Positions 20,369 to 29,305 are shown, numbered from the stretch's first letter. The stretch is DNA of 64,000 nucleotides from Bradyrhizobium sp. BR13661 (GCF_029892425.1 NZ_JARXWB010000003.1:310001-374000); one strand, 5' to 3'. Notes: generated from the letters alone by a model not told the origin. Program-made: numbers and translations.

Positions 20369-21952
20369 TTAGAACATGGTGCGCCGCATGTCGGCGAGCA
20401 GGTTGGCGAAATGGACATTGAAGCGCGCCGCGGCAGCGCCGTCGATCACGCGGTGGTCCCAGGACAGCGACAGCGGCAAGGTGAGCCGCCAGCTTGAGGT
20501 TTTGCCGTCGCTCGAATGCTGCTTCCAGTAGCTCTTGCACACGCCCATGATCGAAACCTCGGGCGCGTTGATGATCGGCGTGAAGTAGATGCCGCCGATG
20601 CCGCCCAGCGACGAGATGGTGAATGTGCCGCCGGACATCTGGTCGGGCTTCAACTTGCCATCGCGCGCCAGCTTGGCCAGTTCGCCCATCTCCTTGGTGA
20701 TCTCGACGATGTTCTTCTTGTCGACGTCGCGGATCACCGGCACCATCAGGCCGTTCGGTGTATCGGCGGCGAAGCCGATGTGCCAGTAGTTCTTCAACAC
20801 CAGCCCGTCACCATCGAGGCTAGCGTTGAACTCAGGGAACTTCTTCAGCGTCGCCACGGCCGCCTTCATCATGAAGGGCAGCATGCTGACCTTGACGCCG
20901 GACTTCTCGAGCTCCTTGTTCATTTGCACGCGGAACGCTTCGAGGTCGGTGATGTCGGCCTCGTCGTGTGTCGTCACATGCGGGATGACGACCCAGTTGC
21001 GGTGCAGGTTCGCGCCGGAGATCTTCTTGATGCGCGACAGTTCCTTGCGCTCTACCGGTCCGAACTTGGCAAAGTCGACCTTCGGCCAGGGCAGCAGGTC
21101 GACGCCACCGACACCGCCACCGGCAGGTGCGGCTCCGGCCTTCGGCGCGGGCGCCGCGGCGGCGCCGCCCTTGGCGAAGGCCTCGACATCGGTGCGCACA
21201 ATCCGGCCATGCGCACCGGTGCCCTTGACCTTGCCGAGGTCGACCGAAAGTTCGCGCGCCAGCTTGCGCACCGCCGGGCCGGCGTAGGCGAGCGCGAGCG
21301 CCGCTTCATCGATGCCGCCGGATGCCGCGGCCGCAGCAGCCGGAGCCGCGGCCTGCCCAGCCGCCGCGGACACGGCCGGTGCGGCTGCCGCCGCCGACGC
21401 GCTGCCGGTGGCCAACGCCATGATGATGCTGCCCTCGTTGACTTTGTCGCCGACCTTGACGCGAATCTCCTGGACCACTCCGCCCAAGGGCGCCGGCACT
21501 TCCATCGTCGCCTTGTCGGATTCAAGCGAGACCAGCGGGTCTTCGGCCTTGACCGTGTCACCCACTTTCACGAACACCTCGATCACCGGCACGTCCTTGA
21601 AGTCGCCGATGTCGGGAATGCGCACTTCGGCCAGGCCTGCCGGCGCGCTCACCGGCGACGGCGGCGCGCTGACGCTTGGCTTGGCCGCCTCGGCCGGCGC
21701 AGCGGCAGCGCCTTCGCCCTCGAACTGCAAGATGACGCTGCCTTCGCTGACCTTGTCGCCGATCTTGACGCCGATAGCCTTGACCACGCCGCCCAAGGGC
21801 GCCGGCACGTCCATCGTCGCCTTGTCGGATTCGAGCGATATCAACGGGTCTTCGGCCTTGACCGTGTCGCCCACTTTCACGAACACCTCGATCACCGGCA
21901 CGTCCTTGAAGTCGCCGATGTCGGGCACCTTGATGTCGATTGCCTGGCTCAT
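20369..21952 (-). CDS. aceF: Pyruvate dehydrogenase E2, dihydrolipoyllysine acetyltransferase (two lipoyl domains)
   Basis: A 527-residue E2 core. Two lipoyl domains occupy roughly residues 2-78 and 108-183, with lipoyl-Lys in ESDKATMDVP and ESDKATMEVP, each followed by Ala/Pro-rich linkers. A peripheral subunit-binding domain follows (GPAVRKLARELSVDLGKVKG, about 228-262). The catalytic domain ends with the active-site SLSWDHRVIDGAAAARF. E2 transfers the acetyl group from E1 to CoA. The two lipoyl domains are nearly identical at the DNA level over 80 bp. All lipoyl domains need a lipoyl synthase, and one is encoded at 25750-26709. Confidence 0.97.
   Translation of the reverse strand: MSQAIDIKVPDIGDFKDVPVIEVFVKVGDTVKAEDPLISLESDKATMDVPAPLGGVVKAIGVKIGDKVSEGSVILQFEGEGAAAAPAEAAKPSVSAPPSPVSAPAGLAEVRIPDIGDFKDVPVIEVFVKVGDTVKAEDPLVSLESDKATMEVPAPLGGVVQEIRVKVGDKVNEGSIIMALATGSASAAAAAPAVSAAAGQAAAPAAAAAASGGIDEAALALAYAGPAVRKLARELSVDLGKVKGTGAHGRIVRTDVEAFAKGGAAAAPAPKAGAAPAGGGVGGVDLLPWPKVDFAKFGPVERKELSRIKKISGANLHRNWVVIPHVTTHDEADITDLEAFRVQMNKELEKSGVKVSMLPFMMKAAVATLKKFPEFNASLDGDGLVLKNYWHIGFAADTPNGLMVPVIRDVDKKNIVEITKEMGELAKLARDGKLKPDQMSGGTFTISSLGGIGGIYFTPIINAPEVSIMGVCKSYWKQHSSDGKTSSWRLTLPLSLSWDHRVIDGAAAARFNVHFANLLADMRRTMF
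21537..21925 (-). repeat. Direct repeat encoding the two E2 lipoyl domains
   Basis: Bases 21537-21616 and 21846-21925 are the same 80-bp sequence with one mismatch, 309 bp (103 codons) apart, in frame within aceF. Similarity continues more weakly on the 5' side of each copy on the plus strand. Third codon positions are conserved too, so this reflects recent duplication or gene conversion rather than protein selection alone. Confidence 0.9.
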
Positions 21953-21972
21953 GTTGTGTTGTCCTTGGCGTG

Positions 21973-24666
21973 TTAGACGGTCCAGGGCGCTGCGCGCTCG
22001 GTGTCGAGCCCGTACTTGGCGATCGCCGCGGCTACCACCGCGGGCTTGATTGTCCCCTCGTCGGCAAGCGCCTTCAGCGCGGCCACCGCCACGTAGTAGC
22101 GGTCGACCTCGAAGAAACGTCGCAGCTTGGCGCGGTAGTCGCTGCGGCCGAAGCCGTCGGTGCCCAATACCACGTAGCGCCGGCCGGCGGCCTGCACGTA
22201 CTCGCGCACTTGGTCTGCGTAGTTACGCATGTAGTCGGTCGAGGAGATCACCGGACCCTCGTGGCCGTCGAGGCAGGCCTCGACCCAGCTCTTGCGCCGG
22301 ACCTCGGTGGGGTGCAGCAGGTTCCAGCGCTCGGCGGCCATGCCGTCGCGGCGCAACTCGTTGTAGCTGGTGGCGCTCCAGAGATCGGCGGTGACACCGA
22401 AGTCGGCCTTCAGAAGATCGGCCGCGGCGATCACCTCGCGCAGGATCGTGCCGCTGCCCATCAATTGCACCCGCAAGCCCTTCTTCGCCGTCGGGCCGCC
22501 GTCCTTGAGCTTGTACAGGCCCTTCAGAATGCCTTGCTCGGCGCCTTCGCCCGCGACCTTGGGAACATCCGCCAGGCCGGGGTGCGGGTAGTTCTCGTTC
22601 ATCAGGGTGACGTAGTAATAGACGTCCTCCTGCGCCTCGTACATGCGGCGCATGCCCTCGCGGATGATCGTCACCACCTCGTAGGCGAAGGTAGGGTCGT
22701 AGGAGATGCAATTCGGAATGGTGCCGGCGAGGATGTGGCTGTGGCCGTCCTCGTGCTGCAGGCCCTCGCCGTTGAGCGTGGTGCGTCCCGCGGTGCCGCC
22801 GAGCAGGAAGCCGCGCGCGCGGATGTCGCCGGCCAGCCAGGCCAGGTCGCCTACCCGCTGCAGCCCGAACATCGAGTAGTAGATGTAGAACGGGATCATC
22901 GGCACGTTGTTCGTGCTGTACGAGGTAGCCGCGACGATCCAGCTCGACATCGCGCCGCCTTCGTTGATGCCCTCCTGCAGCACCTGGCCGTCCTTCGACT
23001 CGCGGTAGTACATCAGCTGGTCGGCGTCCTGGGGCTTGTAGAGCTGGCCGACCGACGAGTAGATGCCGAGCTGCCTGAACATGCCCTCCATGCCGAAGGT
23101 GCGCGACTCGTCGGGCACGATCGGCACCACGTGCTTGCCGATGTTCTTGTCGCGCACCAGGGTGCCGAGCATCTGCACGAAGGCCATCGTGGTCGAGATC
23201 TCGCGCTCACCCGTGCTGTCGAGCAGGCGCTGGAAGGTGGCCAGCGGCGGGATCGTCAGCGACGCCGACTTGCGCCGGCGCTGCGGCAGGTAGCCGCCGA
23301 GCGCGGCGCGGCGCTCGTGCAGGTACTTCATTTCCGGGCTGTCGGCCGCCGGCTTGATGAAGGGCACCTTGGCCAAGTCGTCATCAGACACCGGAATCTG
23401 GAAGCGGTCGCGGAAGCCGCGCAGTGCATCGGCCGTCATCTTCTTGGCCTGGTGCGAGATCATCTGGCCTTCGCCCGATTCGCCCATGCCGTAACCCTTG
23501 ACCGTCTTGGGCAGGATCAGGGTCGGCTGGCCGGTGTGTCTGACCGCTGCCGCGTAGGCCGCGAAGACCTTCTCGGGGTCGTGCCCGCCGCGCGTCAGGC
23601 TCCAGATCTCGTCGTCGCTCATGTCGGCGACCAGTGCCTTCAGTTCGTCGTACTTGCCGAAGAAATGTTCGCGCACGTAGGCGCCGCTTTTGCTCTTGAA
23701 GTCCTGGTACTCGCCGTCGACGCACTCTTCCATGCGCTTGAGCAGGATGCCGCTCTTGTCCTTGGCGAGCAGCTTGTCCCAGCCGCTGCCCCAGAGCACC
23801 TTGATGACGTTCCAGCCGGCGCCGCGGAACACCGATTCGAGTTCCTGGACGATCTTGCCGTTGCCGCGCACCGGGCCGTCCAGCCGTTGCAGGTTGCAGT
23901 TGATGACGAAGATCAGGTTGTCCAGGTTCTCGCGGCCGGCCAGGGAGATTGCGCCGAGCGACTCGGGCTCGTCCATCTCGCCGTCGCCCATGAATGCCCA
24001 GACCTTGCGCTGCGAGGTCTCGGCCAGGCCGCGACCTTGCAGGTATTTGAGGAAGCGCGCCTGGTAGATCGCCAGCAGCGGCCCGAGTCCCATCGAGACC
24101 GTGGGGAACTGCCAGAAATCGGGCATCAGCCAGGGGTGCGAGTACGACGACAGGCCCTTGCCGCCAGTCTCCTGCCGGTAGCTGAGCAGTTGGTCCTCGC
24201 TCAACCGGCCCTCGACGAAGGCGCGGGCGTAGATGCCGGGCGAACAGTGACCCTGGATGAAGAGAAGGTCGCCGCCGTGCTGCTCGGTCGGCGCGTGCCA
24301 GAAATGGCTGAAGCCGATGTCGTACAGCGTCTCCGCAGACTGGAAGCTGGCGATATGGCCGCCGAGCTCGGAGCTTTCCTTGTTGGCGCGCAGGATGATC
24401 GCCAGCGCGTTCCAGCGGATGATCGAACGCAACCGATGCTCGATCGCGCGGTCGCCGGACGACTTCTGTTCATGTTCGGGCGCAATGGTGTTCTTGTACG
24501 CCGTCGTCAGCGAGCGCGGCACGTACACGCCGACGCGCCCCGCCTCATCGACCAGTCGGTTGACGACGTAGTTAGTGCGCGCGCCCCCCCGATGCGCCTG
24601 CAGGGCTTTGAGAGCGTCGAGCCACTCGCTGGTCTCGCCGAGGTCGATGTCGTCGTCTGGGTTCAT
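21973..24666 (-). CDS. aceE: Pyruvate dehydrogenase E1 component, homodimeric type
   Basis: An 897-residue E1 that decarboxylates pyruvate with thiamin diphosphate and acetylates E2. The thiamin motif GDGEMDEPES...NLIFVINCNLQ lies near residues 230-265; the N-terminal SGGHIASF-like GGHIASFQSAETLYDIGF and IQGHCSPGIYARAF are typical. This single-chain AceE type is found in beta- and gammaproteobacteria, while Bradyrhizobiaceae normally use the E1 alpha/beta pair. The start at MNPDDDIDLGE (24666) follows GGAGACACCC; an ATG 11 codons upstream is less likely. It is first in the unit aceE-aceF-lpdA-hydrolase-cstA-ybdD and divergent from the PdhR-like gene. Confidence 0.97.
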   Translation of the reverse strand: MNPDDDIDLGETSEWLDALKALQAHRGGARTNYVVNRLVDEAGRVGVYVPRSLTTAYKNTIAPEHEQKSSGDRAIEHRLRSIIRWNALAIILRANKESSELGGHIASFQSAETLYDIGFSHFWHAPTEQHGGDLLFIQGHCSPGIYARAFVEGRLSEDQLLSYRQETGGKGLSSYSHPWLMPDFWQFPTVSMGLGPLLAIYQARFLKYLQGRGLAETSQRKVWAFMGDGEMDEPESLGAISLAGRENLDNLIFVINCNLQRLDGPVRGNGKIVQELESVFRGAGWNVIKVLWGSGWDKLLAKDKSGILLKRMEECVDGEYQDFKSKSGAYVREHFFGKYDELKALVADMSDDEIWSLTRGGHDPEKVFAAYAAAVRHTGQPTLILPKTVKGYGMGESGEGQMISHQAKKMTADALRGFRDRFQIPVSDDDLAKVPFIKPAADSPEMKYLHERRAALGGYLPQRRRKSASLTIPPLATFQRLLDSTGEREISTTMAFVQMLGTLVRDKNIGKHVVPIVPDESRTFGMEGMFRQLGIYSSVGQLYKPQDADQLMYYRESKDGQVLQEGINEGGAMSSWIVAATSYSTNNVPMIPFYIYYSMFGLQRVGDLAWLAGDIRARGFLLGGTAGRTTLNGEGLQHEDGHSHILAGTIPNCISYDPTFAYEVVTIIREGMRRMYEAQEDVYYYVTLMNENYPHPGLADVPKVAGEGAEQGILKGLYKLKDGGPTAKKGLRVQLMGSGTILREVIAAADLLKADFGVTADLWSATSYNELRRDGMAAERWNLLHPTEVRRKSWVEACLDGHEGPVISSTDYMRNYADQVREYVQAAGRRYVVLGTDGFGRSDYRAKLRRFFEVDRYYVAVAALKALADEGTIKPAVVAAAIAKYGLDTERAAPWTV

Positions 24667-24744
24667 GGGTGTCTCCGACTTCAGTCTGAAGCGGGCCAAT
24701 CCCCAACCGTGTTTGCCTGATCACGGAGTCGGCCCCTACATGCT

Positions 24745-24817
24745 GGTAATTCTGGTATTGCCGGTAATTCTGGTCAGACCACGATCGGTTGATTACATAC
24801 AGGTGTTTTGCTATCCT
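24745..24817. promoter_or_regulatory. aceE / pdhR divergent promoter and operator
   Basis: The 194 bp between the divergent aceE and regulator genes contain the palindrome TGGTCAGACCA (24771-24781), matching the TGGTnnnACCA core known for PdhR/LldR-type regulators. Two direct copies of GGTAATTCTGGT lie at 24745-24756 and 24763-24774, 18 bp apart, the second running into the palindrome. For the regulator gene, TTGATT (24789-24794) and TATCCT (24812-24817) with a 17-bp spacer make a good sigma70 promoter just beyond the palindrome. Autoregulation plus control of aceE is the natural reading; it has not been shown. Confidence 0.6.
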
Positions 24818-24860
24818 CGTCAATACCGGTGCCTCAGGACGATTCGAAACGCAGCGATTC

Positions 24861-25643
24861 ATGCAAAAAGCAGTTCCCCTCAGTGCCGTGGCGCATCCCC
24901 GGCGGCAGCGCCTTTCGGACACAATCACCTCGCAGATCGAGCAACTGATCGTCCACGGAACGCTCAAGCCGGGCGATGCCCTGCCCTCGGAACGCGATCT
25001 CTCCAAGCAGCTCGGCGTTTCACGACCGTCCTTGCGCGAGGCACTGCTAATCCTGGAAAGCCACGGCCTGCTGCAGGCCCGGCGCGGCGGTGGCTTCGGC
25101 GTCACCGACGTGACGGCATCGACCCTGACCGACCCGCTGGTGCACCTGCTGCAGCGGTATCCGTCGGCGGTCGACGACGTGCTCGAGTTGCGCCACGGCC
25201 TGGAGTGCACGGCCGCGTACTTCGCGGCGCAGCGCGCTACGGATGCCGACGTCAAGCGCCTGCGCGACCTCATGACGGCCATGAAACGGCGGCGCTCTAA
25301 GCGCGAACCACTCGAGGACGCCGATCTCGACGTCGATTTCCACATGACCATTGCCGATGCGTCGCACAATCTGGCGCTGGTGCATGTAATGCGCGGCATC
25401 TTCAACCTCATGCGCATCAACATGCTGCGCGCGCGCGAAGCGCTGCACCACCACCACGATAACGTGATCCTGCTCGACGACCAGCATGAGGCGATCGTCA
25501 AGGCCATCGTCGCCCGAGACCCGGCCGCGGCCCGCGACGCAGCCAACCTTCATCTCAGCTTCGTCCAGACCAGCCTGCGCGAGGACGCCGCTCCGCCCGT
25601 GCGCAAGCGGGCAGCTGCCGTTAGCAAGGCGAAGCGCCGATGA
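24861..25643 (+). CDS. pdhR: GntR/FCD family regulator, PdhR-like
   Basis: A 260-residue DNA-binding regulator. The winged helix-turn-helix spans about residues 15-80 with LPSERDLSKQLGVSRPSLREAL, followed by an all-helical FCD ligand-binding domain (about 95-240) with the metal/ligand residues in DVDFHMTIADASHN and a His in LLDDQHEAIVKAI. PdhR of E. coli senses pyruvate and represses the pdh operon. Divergence from aceE, with a TGGTnnnACCA palindrome between them, supports the same job here. The ATG at 24861 is preferred over an upstream ATG at 24789 that would lie on the promoter. It could equally be called LldR-like. Confidence 0.85.
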   Translation: MQKAVPLSAVAHPRRQRLSDTITSQIEQLIVHGTLKPGDALPSERDLSKQLGVSRPSLREALLILESHGLLQARRGGGFGVTDVTASTLTDPLVHLLQRYPSAVDDVLELRHGLECTAAYFAAQRATDADVKRLRDLMTAMKRRRSKREPLEDADLDVDFHMTIADASHNLALVHVMRGIFNLMRINMLRAREALHHHHDNVILLDDQHEAIVKAIVARDPAAARDAANLHLSFVQTSLREDAAPPVRKRAAAVSKAKRR

Positions 25644-25749
25644 ACTGGTAGACTGACGCAAAGCGTTCGTTTGCACGTACCTGAATGCATCAAGCTTCAA
25701 GGTTTCGAACCATTGCGAAACAACAACCGTTGCACGTTACGGACATCCC

Positions 25750-26709
25750 ATGGTCGTCATCGTCGATACCGTTTCAGCCACGCCGCTGCGCCCGCGCCAC
25801 CCCGAAAAGGTGAACCGGCCGGACGCGCTATCGCCGCCGAAGCCCGACTGGATCAGGGTACGCGCGCCGAGCACGCGCGGCTATGCCGACACCCGCAAGA
25901 TCGTCAAGGAAAACGGCCTCGTCACGGTGTGCGAGGAGGCGGGCTGCCCGAATATCGGAGAGTGCTGGGACAAGAAGCACGCCACCTTCATGATCATGGG
26001 GGACACCTGCACCCGCGCCTGCGCGTTCTGCAACGTCAAGACCGGCATGCCAGGCGCGCTCGATGCGCTGGAGCCGGAACACGTCGCCGAGGCCACCCTC
26101 AAGCTCGGGCTTGCCCATATCGTGATCACTTCCGTCGATCGCGACGATCTCGCCGACGGCGGCGCCGCGCATTTCGCGCAGACCATCCGGGCGATCCGCG
26201 CACGTTGCCCGACCACGACCATCGAGGTCCTGACTCCGGATTTCCTGCGCAAGGACGGCGCGCTTGAAGTCGTGGTGGCGGCGAAGCCCGACGTGTTCAA
26301 CCACAATCTGGAAACAGTGCCATCGCATTATCTCACCGTGCGCCCCGGCGCGCGCTATTTTTATTCGATCCGGCTATTGCAGCGGGTGAAGGAAATCGAC
26401 CCTAGCATGTTTACCAAGTCAGGAATTATGGTCGGGCTCGGCGAAGAACGGCACGAGGTGTTGCAAGTGATGGACGACATGCGCTCGGCGGATGTCGATT
26501 TCCTCACTATCGGTCAGTATCTGCAGCCGACCCGCAAACATCACGCCGTGATGCGATACGTGCCGCCGGATGAATTCTCCGGCTATGAGAAGATCGCCTA
26601 CACCAAGGGCTTCCTGATGGTGTCGGCGAGCCCGCTAACCCGCTCGTCGCATCATGCCGGCGATGATTTTGCGAAACTCAGGGCAGCGCGGGCGGCTATC
26701 TTCGGCTGA
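25750..26709 (+). CDS. lipA: Lipoyl synthase
   Basis: A 319-residue radical-SAM enzyme that inserts two sulfurs into octanoyl-lysine on lipoyl domains. The auxiliary cluster cysteines are in [12 protein letters not shown] (near residue 60) and the radical-SAM CX3CX2C is CTRACAFC. The C-terminal [10 protein letters not shown] supplies the serine ligand motif. The sequence is of the Bradyrhizobium/Nitrobacter type and less G+C-extreme than the PDH genes beside it, so a boundary lies in the 106 bp after pdhR. It is followed, as in alphaproteobacterial chromosomes, by a coq10/RatA-type gene, which is here broken. It could lipoylate the adjacent E2 and E3. Confidence 0.95.
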   Translation: MVVIVDTVSATPLRPRHPEKVNRPDALSPPKPDWIRVRAPSTRGYADTRKIVKENGLVTVCEEAGCPNIGECWDKKHATFMIMGDTCTRACAFCNVKTGMPGALDALEPEHVAEATLKLGLAHIVITSVDRDDLADGGAAHFAQTIRAIRARCPTTTIEVLTPDFLRKDGALEVVVAAKPDVFNHNLETVPSHYLTVRPGARYFYSIRLLQRVKEIDPSMFTKSGIMVGLGEERHEVLQVMDDMRSADVDFLTIGQYLQPTRKHHAVMRYVPPDEFSGYEKIAYTKGFLMVSASPLTRSSHHAGDDFAKLRAARAAIFG

Positions 26710-26719
26710 GCGATGATGG

Positions 26720-26815
26720 ATGCCGAAATTCTCCAGCAAGCGCCGGGTTCGCCACACCGCGCCGCAGATGTTCGACCTGGTGGCCGACGTCGAGCGCTAC
26801 GCCGAAGTCGAAGCC
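26720..26815 (+). pseudogene. coq10/RatA-type START-domain protein, N-terminal remnant
   Basis: The first 30 or so codons (MPKFSSKRRVRHTAPQMFDL then VADVERYAE) match the start of the ubiquinone-binding Coq10/RatA family that follows lipA in Rhizobiales. Homology stops at about codon 32 and the frame then runs through unrelated residues to a stop at 26902. The full protein is about 150 residues, so this is a truncated copy. It marks the right border of a captured lipA-coq10 fragment. The remaining sequence to 27058 holds nothing I recognise. Confidence 0.75.
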
Positions 26816-27058
26816 CTTGCGGCGCAGGTTACCCTCTCGGCACCGAAGCTATGGCTCGGCCACAACTTACGCTTTCGTCCCAGACTGACAGCCCCGCCTT
26901 GAAAAAGGACGAGGCTTTTTCGTACCACGCGATTGGCGGTGGCGTCCGATTTATGGTCAGCCATCAGCTTTTCCTTCCATCGTGTGTAAGACATCGCGGG
27001 TCTTTGTTCGGTGAAATCGAAGATAGTTGGCTACTTCAGTCTATCCGTGTTCCAGGAC

Positions 27059-27577
27059 TCACGAGTCGCAGCGTGAAGACGCATGGGAGCAACGAAATCC
27101 AGACCATCGAGAGAGGTCCCGCTTTCGTCCAAAGCCCCATAGAGGTGATTGGCCGACAGCGCTGCGGCCATCGCATGCGGGCTCTCGATGCCTGGCTGGC
27201 GGTGGGGAAGGAATGCGCAGGAGCCTTGGCAGCAATGGCCATAACAGGATTGCCGTCCCGATGGAAGCAAGCGCGGTGATGGCCTTAACCACCCCTTCGA
27301 TTCCGTAGATCGGCACCCAGAGTGTGTAAATCGATAATACATGGGTCAAGCCGCAGGCGAGAATAAACGCGGCAAACGCCCAGAAGAGCCAGCCGAAGCG
27401 AATATCAGACCTTTTCGATACGAAGATCGCAAGGGCGAAAGGAATGGAAAAGTACGAAAGTGCGATGATGGCATCGGAGACTACGTGAACGATCAGGACC
27501 TCCGGATCCCACAACAGGCAAAACCCATGAGGAGAAAACATGGTCGTATCAAAGAATTTTTTGATGCCTTCCAACAT
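27059..27577 (-). pseudogene. Ethylene-receptor-like sensor kinase, N-terminal membrane domain only
   Basis: A 172-codon frame whose first 125 residues match the three-helix N-terminal domain of bacterial hybrid histidine kinases related to plant ethylene receptors: LLWDPEVLIVHVVSDAIIAL, then the ACGLTH motif, then VVKAITALASIGTAILLWPL. Cys and His of the CGLTH motif correspond to the copper ligands (Cys65/His69) of ETR1. After LRIPSP, where a coiled coil and kinase should follow, the frame runs about 45 unrelated residues to a stop. The PAS/GAF and kinase domains are gone, so I read it as a truncated gene. A surviving free-standing membrane domain cannot be excluded. Confidence 0.7.
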
Positions 27578-27991
27578 TTATTGCCTCGTTAGATTTTTGC
27601 TCCTGACCGAGCCGTGTTCCTTAGGCTGGGTACCCAGCGACCTTCGTGTAAACCTTTCAGATTTCGGCTTGCGTGTCGAACGCATACGTATTGCGACTCC
27701 TGAAGAGGTAAAGGCTGTGGTGCGGGCGGTGGTCGAACAGGTGAATGTGATCTGGAATCCCTCGCGTTGGCCGATCAGCGCGGCTTCAGGAGCGGAGCGG
27801 TTAGGCCCCGACGGCGTTTTGCATGGCAAGCACCAGCCCGAACTGAACCCTTGTAAAAAGGTTGAGCTCAGCTTCCATGAGCGACCGCAACCGGAATCAG
27901 CCACGCCGTCAAGGAGTTTGAGAGGGGTACCCATAACCACTCTCGGGAAAAGCCTGTTCCTCTTGCATATTTATCCAACACCTGAAAACGT
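27578..27991. other. Region without a recognised gene
   Basis: 414 bp between the kinase remnant and the DUF3422 gene. A plus-strand frame (27540-28010) contains a stretch reading RIATPEEVKAVVRAVVEQVN that looks protein-like, but it overlaps both neighbours, has no clear ribosome binding site and resembles no family I know. I see no terminator or repeat here. Confidence 0.4.
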
Positions 27992-29305
27992 TCAATCTTC
28001 CAAGATATGAGAACGGCGGACTCTGCTTACAATGATCCAGATGCCGAGCGCAGCGAGCGGTACGAAGAGCGCCGTCGCATAGGCGGGATCGAAATGCAAA
28101 TAGCCGGCGCGATGCGCGGCCTCAGCCAATTCTTTGAAGAGAGACGTAGCATAATAAGTTATCGCTGCAACGGACAAGCCTTCTACCGTGGTTTGCAGCC
28201 GCAACTGCAACCGCGTGCGAGCATTCATCGACTTGAGAAGCTCTTGGTTTTGTTGCTCGAGCTCAACGTCAACCCTGGTGCGCAAGAGATTAGCCGCGCG
28301 TGTGAGCCTAAGCGAAAGATTGGCCTGCCGCGCCTCCGTAGAAGCGCAGGTCCTCATCGCGGGCGCCATGCGGCGAGCCAAAAACGACGTCCATGTGGGA
28401 AATCCAGCGACCTTGCGCTCACCAACAATCTGTAGCCGCTGAGTGACGATCTCTTCATAAGCTTTACTTGCGCCAAACCGAAATTGGCTTGCTGCTGCTC
28501 CCGCTTCAACGTCAGCAGCGAGCGCTGTGAGCTCATCCAGCATCTGGTGATTGTCGGTCAAATCTTTTGCATTGCGCATACGCTCGGTAACTTCGGCTAA
28601 GCGTTTTTCAGCCAATGCAATGGAGGGCGCGAGTCGTTGGGCTTCTGGCAACCCCAGCAAAGCCAAAGTCCGGTAAGTTTCGATATCGAGCAGATGCTGA
28701 ACGATTGCCCCGGTCGATTCGCTGCCAAGGCCGCGGTCGACCAAAAGAATGCGGACGAAGCCTTCAGGTGTGAGCTGGAAATCCGTGGCATACATTGCTG
28801 TCCCGTCAGAATTTTCCGCGACCGCAAGACTGGAATGGTCGAACATGGCGTACAACGCTGCCACGTCTTCCGTTTGAGCGACCACGTTAAGGTCTACTGC
28901 AACCAGATGTGGACCAGGTTGGGCGACCAGTCGCATTGGAGATGCCAGCGAAGCCGCTGCGGGGTGGAATGCACCAGTCTTGGGATCGACCGGTACCTCC
29001 CACGTGTAAGTCGTGAACTCCGAGTGCTGCTCCCAACGCAGGTTCGTACCACCGAGCGACAGGCGGAAGTGTTTGTCTTCCGGCAGAGGCGTCTGAAGGC
29101 CGCGAGATCGGCATAGCTCAACCAATTGCTTGCGATCTGCCACCGCTCTCACGCCTGCCGTTTCAAAGGCAAAATGAAGAATGCGGGTCGCGATCGCCAA
29201 TGCGTTGAACGGTCGGGCGTGCACTTCCCCCAAAACCGTCGTGCGCAGGGGATGCGGCACAAGCCGGGCAATTTCGCTCTCGCCGATCAGGACCCCGTTG
29301 TCCAT
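27992..29305 (-). CDS. DUF3422 family membrane-anchored protein
   Basis: A 437-residue protein of the DUF3422 family, common in Alphaproteobacteria and without assigned function. The N-terminal HPLRTTVLGEVHARPFNAL and NLRWEQHSEFTTYTW are family hallmarks. The middle (about 225-390) is helical and charged, and two hydrophobic segments close the protein (GLSVAAITYYATSLF and ATALFVPLAALGIWIIVSRV), placing it in the membrane by its C terminus. It is convergent with nothing and sits 141 bp from the LysR gene on the same strand. Its proximity to the inorganic-carbon genes may be meaningful, but no function is claimed. Confidence 0.85.
   Translation of the reverse strand: MDNGVLIGESEIARLVPHPLRTTVLGEVHARPFNALAIATRILHFAFETAGVRAVADRKQLVELCRSRGLQTPLPEDKHFRLSLGGTNLRWEQHSEFTTYTWEVPVDPKTGAFHPAAASLASPMRLVAQPGPHLVAVDLNVVAQTEDVAALYAMFDHSSLAVAENSDGTAMYATDFQLTPEGFVRILLVDRGLGSESTGAIVQHLLDIETYRTLALLGLPEAQRLAPSIALAEKRLAEVTERMRNAKDLTDNHQMLDELTALAADVEAGAAASQFRFGASKAYEEIVTQRLQIVGERKVAGFPTWTSFLARRMAPAMRTCASTEARQANLSLRLTRAANLLRTRVDVELEQQNQELLKSMNARTRLQLRLQTTVEGLSVAAITYYATSLFKELAEAAHRAGYLHFDPAYATALFVPLAALGIWIIVSRVRRSHILED

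Noticed and set aside
21940..24720. A 926-codon plus-strand open frame opposite aceE
   Set aside because: Antisense shadow of a well-conserved E1 gene; composition is that of reverse-complemented coding DNA.
27540..28010. 156-codon plus-strand frame
   Set aside because: Overlaps the kinase remnant and the DUF3422 gene on the opposite strand and has no start signal; part of it looks protein-like, so it is noted as uncertain rather than called.
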